Positions 24,155 to 36,049 of a stretch of 43,364 nt of DNA are shown here, one piece after another. Numbering within the stretch: the stretch's first letter is position 1; every line of letters begins with the position of its first letter. Made by a program: the position numbers and the translations under genes. Below the pieces are notes generated by a model. The model was not told the DNA's origin and searched no databases. It was given only the letters and a program-made list of their open reading frames with translations. Source of the stretch: Thermofilales archaeon (GTDB lineage Archaea > Thermoproteota > Thermoprotei > Thermofilales > Thermofilaceae); NCBI GenBank assembly GCA_028275925.1, contig JAPWTS010000005.1:1-43364 (forward strand), given 5' to 3'.

Positions 24155-25435
24155 CTAGGCTCGCAGCCAGTAGCTTCTGATGTCGAAGTCCATCTGCCCG
24201 TTCAATTCGCTCTTCGTCAACCTGTCCCCCGACAGCACCTCGAGGACTACCGGGTAGAGCTCCCTCAGAGCCAGCTCCCTGAGGCTCGCTCCGCTCGAGA
24301 AGAGCTCTTCCACCGGGACGTACACGTCGATGATCTTCGACAGCCTAGCGTAGGTCTCCCTGTTCGCGGTCACCTTCACGACGGGGCTGACCACCGAGCC
24401 CACCGGCGTGCCCAACCCGGTCGTGAAGATCACGGCGTGAGCGCCGCCCGCAACCATCCCCGTTATCGCGAGCACGTCCTCGCCCGGGCCGTCCATGAAG
24501 TAGAGCCCGCCGCCCCTGGGCACCGGGTGCGCGTAGGGGAGCACGTCCGCCAGCTTGATCGCCGGGTCGAAGCCGGCTTTGAGGATGCTGCCGAGCGACT
24601 TCTCCGCCAGCGTGGAAATGCCGCTGGCTATGTTGCCCGGCGTCGGGTCGCTCTCACCCAGGTACTCCGCTAGAGCCTCCTTCAGCGCGTACACGGTCTC
24701 CAGCAACCTCCGCAGCTTCCGAGCCACGCTCTCGTCGGCGACCTTCCCCACGAGGTACTCCTCGGAGCCCAAGACCTCCGTAGTCTGCGAGAACACGACG
24801 CTGGCCCCGCTCCTAACCAGCTCGTCTACGACGTAGCCCACAGCCGGGTTCGCGAACAGGCCGGAGGTGGGGTCGGAGGCCCCATTCCCCACCCCTATCA
24901 CGAAGCGCGAGAGGGGGGCTTCGACCCTTTTAGCCGCTTGCGCCTCCTCGACCATCTCCCTCACGAACTTCCTCCCCAGCTCGACCGCCCTCTCGAACCC
25001 GTCGCCCGAGCCGCGGATCGGCTCCTGCACGTTCACCCACCGCACCCGCACGCCCCTCTTCACCAGCCTGTCGTAGAGCTTGAACGCGGCTAGGTTCTGC
25101 TCCTTGCTCTCGCCCGGCGCGAGGGGCCTCTTGCACAGCTGCCCGCAACCGAGGCTGACGAGGAGCACCCCGTGGACGTTGGGGTGGGACGCGACGCCCA
25201 GCAGCGCCCTGTACGCTACCTCAAGGTCGAAGCCGATGTGGCAGCAGCCGCTGTTGTGGCGGGCGAGGACGACGCGGTTCTCGCCGTTATCCCCCCACCG
25301 CTCTTCCTTGAACTCCTCCCAGATCAGCTCCGCCAGCCTGTTCACGCAGAGCGTTGTCGGCAGCACGAGCACGTGGTTCCGCGCCCCGTAAACCTTCCTC
25401 GACTCCCTGTAGTACGCTTTGACGGTGGGAGGCAC
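24155..25435 (-). CDS. UxaA-type dehydratase/lyase, large (C-terminal) subunit
   Basis: 426 residues equal to the C-terminal domain of D-galactarate/altronate dehydratases: VYGARNHVLVLPTTLCVN, ARHNSGCCHIGFD, HPNVHGVLLVSLGCGQLC, GNGASDPTSGLFANPAVGYVVDELV, SDPTPGNIASGISTLAEKSLGSILK, GLYFMDGPGEDVLAITGMVAGGAH and FTTGLGTPVGS. Several cysteines near the first domain could bind metal. Split two-gene versions include SuyB-type sulfolactate lyase and archaeal UxaA pairs; the substrate cannot be named from sequence. GTG at 25435 follows the stop of the SAF-subunit gene by one base. Last gene of the ABC-MtmB-SAF-UxaA array. Confidence 0.85.
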   Translation of the reverse strand: MPPTVKAYYRESRKVYGARNHVLVLPTTLCVNRLAELIWEEFKEERWGDNGENRVVLARHNSGCCHIGFDLEVAYRALLGVASHPNVHGVLLVSLGCGQLCKRPLAPGESKEQNLAAFKLYDRLVKRGVRVRWVNVQEPIRGSGDGFERAVELGRKFVREMVEEAQAAKRVEAPLSRFVIGVGNGASDPTSGLFANPAVGYVVDELVRSGASVVFSQTTEVLGSEEYLVGKVADESVARKLRRLLETVYALKEALAEYLGESDPTPGNIASGISTLAEKSLGSILKAGFDPAIKLADVLPYAHPVPRGGGLYFMDGPGEDVLAITGMVAGGAHAVIFTTGLGTPVGSVVSPVVKVTANRETYARLSKIIDVYVPVEELFSSGASLRELALRELYPVVLEVLSGDRLTKSELNGQMDFDIRSYWLRA

Positions 25436-25436
25436 G

Positions 25437-26033
25437 TCACCCCACCTCGACCCTAGCGAACTCGATGAGGCCGGCTCTCAGCAGGCGGTAGAAGTCCCTG
25501 ACCAGCCTCACGTAGCGCTCGTTCCGGCGCAGCCGCGGCGGCGGCTCGACGATGTTGCCCAGCCTCACCGTGCCGCCCTCCGCGATCGCGCTCGCCGCCA
25601 CGCCGACCCTAGCTCGGGGGGGCAGCGAGCGCAGCGCGGGGTGCAGGGGCTTGAGGTTCGCGCCGACCCGCAGCACCTCCCCCTTCTCAACCCTTACGGG
25701 AGACGTGCCGAGCACGAGGCCCTGCCTGACCATCTGCCGGAAGTCGTGGGTCGGGTCGAGCAGCACGTTGGTCACGTGGACCAGGTCCCCCTCCTCCACA
25801 ACGGTCACGGCGACCCCTATCACGTAGCCGAACTTGACCACCTCGCCCCCCTCCTCGATCCTCTCCAGAGCGACCTTGTGCCAAGCCGGCACGGGCACGC
25901 GCGGCTTCACCGTGCCGACGAAGCCCCTGCCCTCCTCGTACACCGGGTACTCCACGCCCTCCTCCAGGCGCGAGAGGGCCGTCCCCACGTTGTCCCTACC
26001 GCTGACCTTGTACACGAGCGCCGGCAAGCTCAC
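25437..26033 (-). CDS. UxaA-type dehydratase/lyase, small (SAF) subunit, enlarged
   Basis: 198 residues, about twice a lone SAF domain. The central part VPVPAWHKVALERIEEGGEVVKFGYVIGVAVTVVEEGDLVHVTN (about 48-91) is the UxaA/SuyA SAF motif, with the conserved HK and the final VH-x-x-N. An additional C-terminal region (about 95-198: RQGLVLGTSPVRVEKGEVLRVGANLKPL and a basic helical tail) is not part of the usual small subunit. GTG at 26033 with a TATA-like ATTAAAAGC at about 26053-26061, which overlaps the stop codon of the upstream mtmB-like gene, so an internal promoter is possible. Confidence 0.8.
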   Translation of the reverse strand: MSLPALVYKVSGRDNVGTALSRLEEGVEYPVYEEGRGFVGTVKPRVPVPAWHKVALERIEEGGEVVKFGYVIGVAVTVVEEGDLVHVTNVLLDPTHDFRQMVRQGLVLGTSPVRVEKGEVLRVGANLKPLHPALRSLPPRARVGVAASAIAEGGTVRLGNIVEPPPRLRRNERYVRLVRDFYRLLRAGLIEFARVEVG

Positions 26034-26056
26034 GCGAGGTTGCCGGCACCGAGCTT

Positions 26057-27436
26057 TTAATCGCTAGCGCCGCCCGCCCCGCGCTCCAGGTCCAAGCCCA
26101 TGTCCGAGAGCTCCCTCCTCACTTCGAGGTACGCCTCGAGCCACCACCGCGCGGGAACGCGCTTCCCGGCGTCGTAGAGCTCGGGGAAGGGCTTGCCGGG
26201 GTTCGGGTTGCGGAGGCTCGGCTCGTAGCGCTTGAGGAGGCTCTCGGCGAGCTCCACCGCGTCGCTCGGGTTCAGGCGCGCGGCCGCCGCCCCGACTTCC
26301 GCCATCAGCCTAGCTTCGAGGCCCGTGCCGTGCGGCCTCTCCCCGTTCGCCGGCGCGGGGCCGAGCAGGTGCAAACCGAACGCCGAGGCCACCAAAGCGT
26401 TGGCGGCGACCTCGTACAGCATCTCGACAACCCCGCCGCCGTTGGCCGGCCACACGTCCCCCACGAGCGGGATTCGGAGCCTCTCGCCCGTGAGGCCGAG
26501 GGCGGCTTCGACCCAGAGGCACTCCCTGCTGCTCGTCGCCTTCAGGTGTATGTGGTACGGGTGGATGAGGACGTAGGAGGCGCCGTAGGCCGCCAGCGAC
26601 AGCAGGGTCTCCGCTACCGCGCATATCGCCGAGCCGGCCGCCCCCCGGGCGAAACCCCCGACCACCGGGTCGACGAGCGCCGCGTTGTGGACGCCGTACG
26701 CGAGCCCCACGTGGGCTTTGACGAGCTGGCCCCGGTCCACCTTCATCTCGTTGAGCACGGGGACCAGCTGCGCGTCGCTCCTCCTCAGCAGGCCCAGCGC
26801 CATCGCCGCCAGGCTCCCCACGGCCGTGACGCTGCTCTCGCAGGCGAGGAGGTGCATCCCCGGCCTCCCGGCTTCCTCGACCGCCTCCCGCAGCAGCCTG
26901 AGCTCAGCGACCGTCGCCTCCGCCTCGCTCGGCGCCCCCCTCTGCACGCTGAGCCCGCTCACGCTCGCCAGGCTCCCGTGGTCGAGCGCGTCGACGAGCG
27001 GCTCCAGCGCGTAGCTCAGGGCGCTCTCCTTGAAGATCTCGGGGGGCGTGGGCGTGCCGGCGTACCCGCCGAAGACCAGCGGCCTGGTCCCAGAGCCGGG
27101 GCGGCGCGGCTCGAGCACCCGGGCGTCCCTGCCCTCGCCGACGAGGACGCGGCTCTTCGCCGACGCCAGAGCGCTCTTCAGCTCCTCCTCGCCGAGCTGC
27201 ACCCGCCTACCCTCGTCGACCAGGTAGACCCCGACCTCAAGCGCCAGCTGGAAGCCGGCTTCGAACACGTCCTTCGCGAGGGACGGGTCGTGGGGGGCGA
27301 TCGAGCCGGCTTCGTAGCGCACGCCGTGCTCCCTCTCGAGCTCGGCCACCTTCCTCGAGAGGAGGAGGTCGAAGGCTCGCTGCTCCATGTAGGCTCCTTC
27401 GCGCGCCCTGCCCTCGAGCGCGAGGGGCCCCGGCAT
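26057..27436 (-). CDS. MtmB-family methyltransferase homolog lacking pyrrolysine
   Basis: 459 residues, matching the 458 of MtmB, the monomethylamine:corrinoid methyltransferase with a TIM-barrel fold. Collinear matches recalled from the MtmB sequence: DVFEAGFQLALEVGVYLVDE, LVFGGYAGTPTPPEIF, EAGRPGM (189-194), LNEMKVD (228-234), VGGFARG, TSSRECLW and TGLEARLMAEVGAA. Where MtmB has pyrrolysine 202 (a UAG codon) this gene has Leu197 (CTC); the nearby Glu200 is kept. There is no internal TAG. The frame is open far upstream, but ATG 27436 fits the family N-terminus. No corrinoid protein, RamA or pylTSBCD gene is in the window. The reaction is unknown; methyl transfer to a corrinoid is only one possibility. 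Confidence 0.82.
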   Translation of the reverse strand: MPGPLALEGRAREGAYMEQRAFDLLLSRKVAELEREHGVRYEAGSIAPHDPSLAKDVFEAGFQLALEVGVYLVDEGRRVQLGEEELKSALASAKSRVLVGEGRDARVLEPRRPGSGTRPLVFGGYAGTPTPPEIFKESALSYALEPLVDALDHGSLASVSGLSVQRGAPSEAEATVAELRLLREAVEEAGRPGMHLLACESSVTAVGSLAAMALGLLRRSDAQLVPVLNEMKVDRGQLVKAHVGLAYGVHNAALVDPVVGGFARGAAGSAICAVAETLLSLAAYGASYVLIHPYHIHLKATSSRECLWVEAALGLTGERLRIPLVGDVWPANGGGVVEMLYEVAANALVASAFGLHLLGPAPANGERPHGTGLEARLMAEVGAAAARLNPSDAVELAESLLKRYEPSLRNPNPGKPFPELYDAGKRVPARWWLEAYLEVRRELSDMGLDLERGAGGASD

Positions 27437-27462
27437 CGCCCCAGGTTGGTCCGGCGGCGCGA

Positions 27463-29730
27463 TCAACCTTGCGGTCGCGCGCTCAGGCGCTTCAGCTCCG
27501 CGACCAGCCAGCCCACGCCGTACGCGCCGAAGGGGCTGGGCGGCGTCGTAGCCAGAGCCGCCACCCTCCAGGCCGCGTCCCTGCTGGCCACGGCCGAGGG
27601 CTCGATCAGGTAGACCCTGTTCGGCGTAGCGACGACGAGCAGCCCGTCGAGGGAGAGCAGACCGCTCGTCGGCACTTCCACCTCGACCCTGCCGTCCTCG
27701 CACTCCATGACGACGTTGACCGCGAGCGCGCGGCGCCCCATGCCGAGCGGGTAGGCGTCGACGAGCTTCGCCAGCGCCAGCCCGTGCTCCTTCGCCAGGT
27801 GCCTAGCGACGGCGAGCTTCGACTCCTCGTCGAGGAGCGTCCAATCCTCGACGACAAGCGGGTCATCGGGGTCCTTGTACAGGAGGAGCACCTTGGGGTT
27901 GGTGAGCGGGAAGGGTAGGCGGGCGCGCAGCTCGCCCACCACGAGGCCGTCCACCTCCGCCTCGAGCCAAGCCCCCCTGTCCCTCACCTTCAGCCTCCTC
28001 GCGTCGACCACTTTGAGCGGTGGAGGCGGGGGCGGCCTCTCGGCGAGGCCTCCCCTCGCCTCCCCCAGCACGCGCCCCTCGCTCATCAGGATCACGCGGT
28101 TCACGAACTTGTTCAGCGTCGGCCTGTGGGATATCGCGATCACCGTCGTGCCCCTGAGGTAGCCGAGAACCCTCTCCATCAGCACCTCCTCGAGCTCGAC
28201 GTGCACGTTGCTCGTGGCCTCGTCGAGGATGAGGACCTTCGGCTTCAGCACGAGGGCTCGAGCCAGGCACACCAGCTGCCGCTGCCCGCCCGACAGAGCC
28301 TTGCCCTGCTCCCCCACGTCGCTGTCGTAGGCCAGCGGGAGCTCAACGATGAAGCGGTGGGCCCCGCAGAGCCAGGCCGCGTACAGGACCGCCAGGGGGT
28401 CGGGGCTGTCGGCGCCGTAGGCGATGTTGTACGCGACGCTGCCCGGCAGGAGCGTGGGCTCCTGCGGCACAAGGATCACCTGGCCCCTCAGGCTCGACAT
28501 CTTCACCTTCCTTAAGTCCACGCCGTCCAGCAGCACCGCCCCCCGCGTCGGGTCGAAGAGCCTGACCAGGAGCCTGACCAGGGTGGTTTTGCCGGAGCCG
28601 TTGGGGCCGACGATGCCGACCGCCTCGCCCGGCTCCACGCGCAGGTTCGCCCCCCTCAGCACCGGCCTCCCGGGCGTGTACTCGAACCACACGTCCCTGA
28701 CTTCCACCCCGCCCTTGACCTCCAGCTCGACCGCGTCCGGCGCCTCCACCACCCTCGGCCTCGCCTCCAGCAGCTCCGCGAGCTTCTCGTACGCCGCCTC
28801 GGCCTCCGCCAGCTCCGGTATGATGCCGGCGATCGCCCTCACCGGCCCGTAGACCTGCCACACGTACGCTAGGAACGCTGTGAGCGTGCCCAGCGTCAGC
28901 TCGCCCCTCGCCACCATGAGGCCGCCGGCGTACAGGACCCCCACCGAGGCTAAGCTGAGCAGCAGGTTGAGCCACGGGATCACCTTGAGGCTGTAGCGCG
29001 CCGCCTCCATCTCCGCCTCGAAAACCTCGCCCGCCATCGCGTCGAACCGCTCCTTCTCGGCCCGCTCCTTCCCCGTCAGCTTCACGAGGAGGATGGCGTT
29101 GAAGAGCGAGGTCGCGTACGCCGACAGCCTGCTCACCCTGCTCCACCGCTTCGCGAACAGCGTCCGCACGCGCGGCTGGTACCTCAGCAGGCCGTACACG
29201 TAGAGCGGCAGGGGGGCCAGGAGGATGAGCGAGAGCTCCCAGTTGAGCGCGAAAACGATCGCCATCATCGCCGCCAGCTGGAGGGAGCTGAGGATCACCG
29301 TCTGGAAGCTGGAGACTATGAAGCGCTGCACCCGGTCCACGTAGCCGTAGAGGCGCGCGACGACGTCGCCGACCTGCGCCCCCTCGTACAGCTCCGCGCC
29401 CAGCTCCACAGCCTTCGCGAAAACCCTCGAGCGCAGTTCGAGCGCGACGCGCCCGCTCAGCAGGCTCTGGCAGTAGCCCTGGGCCGCGGACGCGGCCGTC
29501 GACAGCGCGTAGAGCGCCGCCAGCGCGCCGGAGTAAAGGAGGATGGCGCGCGCGTCGCCGGCCAAGATCCCCCGGTCGACCACAGCCCTCGTGAGCAGGG
29601 GCGGCAGCACCCCCAGGGCCGTCGCAGCGAGGGAGACCGCGAGGGTTGCGGCGAGCAAGCGCGGGTGGGAGAACAGGAGCGAGTAGAGCTTGAGAACCCT
29701 GTAGCGCTCCGAGAGCCTTAAGCGAACCAC
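27463..29730 (-). CDS. ABC exporter (TMD-NBD) fused to a DUF1854-like domain
   Basis: About 755 residues. Six-helix exporter-type membrane domain (roughly 20-310), nucleotide-binding domain with Walker A GPNGSGKTT near 375-383, Q-loop PQEPT, signature LSGGQRQ near 480, Walker B LILDEATS and switch His in ISHRP; then a proline linker and a C-terminal domain of about 165 residues (FPLTNPKVLLLYKDPDDPLVVEDWTLLDEES...VECED-type strands) that resembles DUF1854, a domain linked with cyanophycin-associated ABC transporters. Half-transporter, so it should dimerise. TTTTTTAG at 29753-29760 predicts a leaderless GTG at 29730; TTG 29739 is the longer choice. 26 bp upstream of the mtmB-like gene. Confidence 0.85.
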   Translation of the reverse strand: MVRLRLSERYRVLKLYSLLFSHPRLLAATLAVSLAATALGVLPPLLTRAVVDRGILAGDARAILLYSGALAALYALSTAASAAQGYCQSLLSGRVALELRSRVFAKAVELGAELYEGAQVGDVVARLYGYVDRVQRFIVSSFQTVILSSLQLAAMMAIVFALNWELSLILLAPLPLYVYGLLRYQPRVRTLFAKRWSRVSRLSAYATSLFNAILLVKLTGKERAEKERFDAMAGEVFEAEMEAARYSLKVIPWLNLLLSLASVGVLYAGGLMVARGELTLGTLTAFLAYVWQVYGPVRAIAGIIPELAEAEAAYEKLAELLEARPRVVEAPDAVELEVKGGVEVRDVWFEYTPGRPVLRGANLRVEPGEAVGIVGPNGSGKTTLVRLLVRLFDPTRGAVLLDGVDLRKVKMSSLRGQVILVPQEPTLLPGSVAYNIAYGADSPDPLAVLYAAWLCGAHRFIVELPLAYDSDVGEQGKALSGGQRQLVCLARALVLKPKVLILDEATSNVHVELEEVLMERVLGYLRGTTVIAISHRPTLNKFVNRVILMSEGRVLGEARGGLAERPPPPPPLKVVDARRLKVRDRGAWLEAEVDGLVVGELRARLPFPLTNPKVLLLYKDPDDPLVVEDWTLLDEESKLAVARHLAKEHGLALAKLVDAYPLGMGRRALAVNVVMECEDGRVEVEVPTSGLLSLDGLLVVATPNRVYLIEPSAVASRDAAWRVAALATTPPSPFGAYGVGWLVAELKRLSARPQG

Positions 29731-29807
29731 GCGGCTCAAAGTGGAAGGGTAGCTAAAAAACTTTGCTATCTTACCAGCTTAAGTTAAGTAGCACTTGCGG
29801 AGCCGAG

Positions 29808-29836
29808 AGAGCTATAGGAAAAGAGAGAAAGGCGAG
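29808..29836 (-). terminator. Probable rRNA operon terminator region
   Basis: Just beyond the 23S processing stem the minus-strand RNA reads CCTTTCTCTCTTTTCCTATAG, a pyrimidine/T-rich run typical of archaeal termination. Beyond it comes the promoter of the downstream ABC gene. Confidence 0.45.
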
Positions 29837-29880
29837 GCGCCGCGCACAGTTCGGCGGCGATTACGCTCGGGCTCGCACCG
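29837..29880 (-). other. 23S processing stem, 3' arm (bulge-helix-bulge)
   Basis: Pairs with 32980-33023: outer helix of 23 bp (29837-29859 with 33001-33023), central helix GCGT/ACGC (29863-29866 with 32997-33000), inner helix of 14 bp (29867-29880 with 32980-32993). The 3' bulge is RNA AAT at 29862-29860. This is the strict archaeal splicing-endonuclease motif that releases and circularises pre-23S rRNA. Confidence 0.88.
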
Positions 29881-32979
<3,099 letters not shown>

Positions 32980-33023
32980 CGGTGCGAGCCCGATTCGCGT
33001 CGCCGCCGAACTGTGCGCGGCGC
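32980..33023 (-). other. 23S processing stem, 5' arm (bulge-helix-bulge)
   Basis: 5' partner of 29837-29880. The 5' bulge is RNA GAA at 32996-32994. Cutting after the second bulge nucleotide on each side would excise a pre-23S from 32994 to 29861. Confidence 0.88.
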
Positions 33024-33112
33024 TCACAGCGACCGGAGCCCCCTTAGCTCCGGCCGCTCAGCCCTTCGCCCGGGAGGCCTAGCCTCCCGAGCTGCATCCC
33101 GATAAGCGTGAG
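33024..33112 (-). other. 16S-23S internal spacer without tRNA
   Basis: 89 bp between the two processing stems. Holds two hairpins, CGGAGC...GCTCCG (33035-33052 region) and CGGGAGG-CCTAG-CCTCCCG (33070-33088). No tRNA-Ala is present, as is usual in Thermoproteota and unlike Euryarchaeota. Confidence 0.8.
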
Positions 33113-33142
33113 GAGCCCGGCGCGGTGCCCGGGGTTTGGAAC
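33113..33142 (-). other. 16S processing stem, 3' arm
   Basis: 33113-33133 pairs with 34686-34706 (21 bp, one G-U) and GTTCC at 33138-33142 pairs with 34681-34685. RNA AAAC is unpaired between the two helices on this arm, giving a relaxed bulge-helix-bulge shape rather than the strict 3-4-3 geometry seen for 23S. Confidence 0.7.
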
Positions 33143-33147
33143 TTGGA

Positions 33148-34659
<1,512 letters not shown>

Positions 34660-34858
34660 CGAAACGGCGGGGGAGCTAGCGTTCCCCCAGGCACCGCGCC
34701 GGGCTCTCTTGGGCCCAAACCTCCAAGCCCCCCTCGCCAAGGGGCTTGGTTTGTTTGGGCCCGCACGTTGTCGCCGCGGCTGGAGGCCACCCCTTCATTG
34801 GGGGAGGGCACCGACCTCCCCCGCGATCTGGGTGAGCCGCCGGAGGGGCCGCGGCGCA
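34660..34858 (-). other. 16S leader with processing arm and long hairpin
   Basis: About 200 nt of 5' leader. 34681-34706 is the 5' arm of the 16S processing stem. Upstream of it GGGCCCAAAC (34711-34720) pairs with GTTTGGGCCC (34753-34762), enclosing CCAAGCCCC/GGGGCTTGG (34723-34731, 34741-34749); this large hairpin may guide processing or elongation. No gene seen. Confidence 0.7.
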
Positions 34859-34868
34859 AGTTACCCTG

Positions 34869-35582
34869 CTAATCAGCTCCTTTTATACCTTTCTTCCGCT
34901 TCAGAGCGCTCGTGAGCTCTACGAACGAGGAGAGAAGGGAGAAGTAAACTGTGGGCGTGGATACTGAAAGCTCCTGTAGCAAACCGCTGGCATGACAGTT
35001 TAGAGTCGGAAACCCCCACTTGGCTGGGAGATCGGGGAACGCTAGCTGAAGCTCCTTCAGACTCACGGCCGCCAGCGGGTACGCCACCCGGTACTCGAGG
35101 TCGAGGCTCAAGCCCTCGATTTCGCCCAGAAGCACCTCTCCCAGGGTGTAGGCCGCGATGTCCTCCAGAGCGTCGGGCATAACGACCACCGAGCCGACGC
35201 GCAACCGCGAGAGAGCTTTGACGAGCTCCAACCTGAGCTCCGTGTAGGTGCGCCACTCCGCTCTCACGAACTCGCGAACTGGCACAGGCAGACCGCAGGC
35301 TCGGGCGAAAGAGGGTTCAGGACCCACTTCGATCACCTCGATTTTCGACCCGTACTCCCTCTCGACCTCGTACAGCAGCTTGGCCGTGATGCAGGATTGC
35401 GCGTCGCCGCGGTAGACGAGCAGGAAGCTATCGCTGGGGCGCAGCTTGGGCTTCCTGAGCCACGCTAGGAACCTCTGGCGCACAGAAGAGGCGAGGCACC
35501 GCTCGCAAAGCCGCTCCCCCGAAGCCAGCTCGATCACCGCTGGCCTCCCGCAGCGGGCGCAGCGCGGAACGCCGCTCAGCAC
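34869..35582 (-). CDS. TtuA/Ctu-like protein with degenerate PP-loop
   Basis: 237 residues. An N-terminal zinc knuckle CARCGRPAVIELASGERLCERC (8-29) and the following helix match the start of TtuA/Ncs6 tRNA 2-thiolation enzymes, but the PP-loop that should read SGGKDS is RGDAQS (about 59-64), so ATP activation of tRNA is unlikely. The C-terminal zinc site and catalytic cysteine pair of TtuA are also missing (a single C near 205). It resembles the inactive Ctu2/Ncs2 partner of eukaryotes in principle. GTG at 35582; an AT-rich AGGCAAATAGG (35608-35618) lies upstream. Same strand as the rRNA operon, and its end contains the rRNA promoter. Confidence 0.6.
   Translation of the reverse strand: MLSGVPRCARCGRPAVIELASGERLCERCLASSVRQRFLAWLRKPKLRPSDSFLLVYRGDAQSCITAKLLYEVEREYGSKIEVIEVGPEPSFARACGLPVPVREFVRAEWRTYTELRLELVKALSRLRVGSVVVMPDALEDIAAYTLGEVLLGEIEGLSLDLEYRVAYPLAAVSLKELQLAFPDLPAKWGFPTLNCHASGLLQELSVSTPTVYFSLLSSFVELTSALKRKKGIKGAD
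34878..34892 (-). promoter_or_regulatory. rRNA operon promoter
   Basis: Minus strand GAAAGGTATAAAAGG: a BRE-like purine block and a strong TATA box, predicting transcription near 34858. It lies wholly inside the final codons of the upstream gene, encoding its KKGIKG residues. Confidence 0.75.
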
Positions 35583-35671
35583 TCGCGATCCGCCAACCTT
35601 CCGGCCACCTACCTATTTGCCTTCCTCCCAATGCGCTCTGCAAATATACTGGGGTGCCGCGAAGACCCCCC

Positions 35672-36049
35672 GTGAGGGTTTACAGGCTGAAGCTCGCCCG
35701 CGACCTGCGCTTAATCGAGGCGGCTTTAAGAGCTCTCGACTCGCGTGAGATACGGGGGCCGCTGGACTCCGGGCGCGATGTGGAAGAGGGGATTCGAGTG
35801 GTGAAGCTGGAACGGCTGGAGTTCGGCACCAGCTCGGCAAGAGCCCTGGTGAGGGTCTCTTACAAGGCTAAAGGCCTCAAAATGTGGAGTGACCTCTACG
35901 ACTTTGAGTTCACGGTAACCGCGGGCGGCGTGGTCGTGACCGTTAGGAGGGTTAGCGGCTTGGGCCGCACGGACCCGGAGTTCATCGTCGGCGAGATCGC
36001 GCGCTTGCTGACCCAAGGAGAGAGCGCGCGCCCGGCTTCCCGGAGTTAG
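35672..36049 (+). CDS. Small protein of unknown function
   Basis: About 125 residues, not recognised. An N-terminal helix (LARDLRLIEAALRALDSREI), then alternating strands (GIRVVKLERLEFGTSSARALVRVSYKAKGL, YDFEFTVTAGGVVVTVRRVS) and a final helix (EFIVGEIARLLTQG): an alpha+beta domain with no cysteine, signal or membrane segment. The TATA element CAAATATACT at 35641-35650 points to a leaderless GTG at 35672; GTG 35654 is the longer alternative. The 3' end overlaps the convergent ubiD-like gene by 4 bp. Codon use looks like its neighbours, so it is probably real. Confidence 0.6.
   Translation: MRVYRLKLARDLRLIEAALRALDSREIRGPLDSGRDVEEGIRVVKLERLEFGTSSARALVRVSYKAKGLKMWSDLYDFEFTVTAGGVVVTVRRVSGLGRTDPEFIVGEIARLLTQGESARPASRS

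Noticed and set aside
26057-27436. Pyrrolysine-encoding TAG read-through
   Set aside because: There is no in-frame TAG; the aligned codon is CTC.
27437-27703. N-terminal extension of the MtmB-like protein
   Set aside because: The frame is open by chance inside the ABC gene; the extra residues are low-complexity Arg/Gly and unlike MtmB, whose start matches ATG 27436.
33024-33112. tRNA-Ala in the rRNA spacer
   Set aside because: The spacer has only two simple hairpins; no T-arm or anticodon loop.
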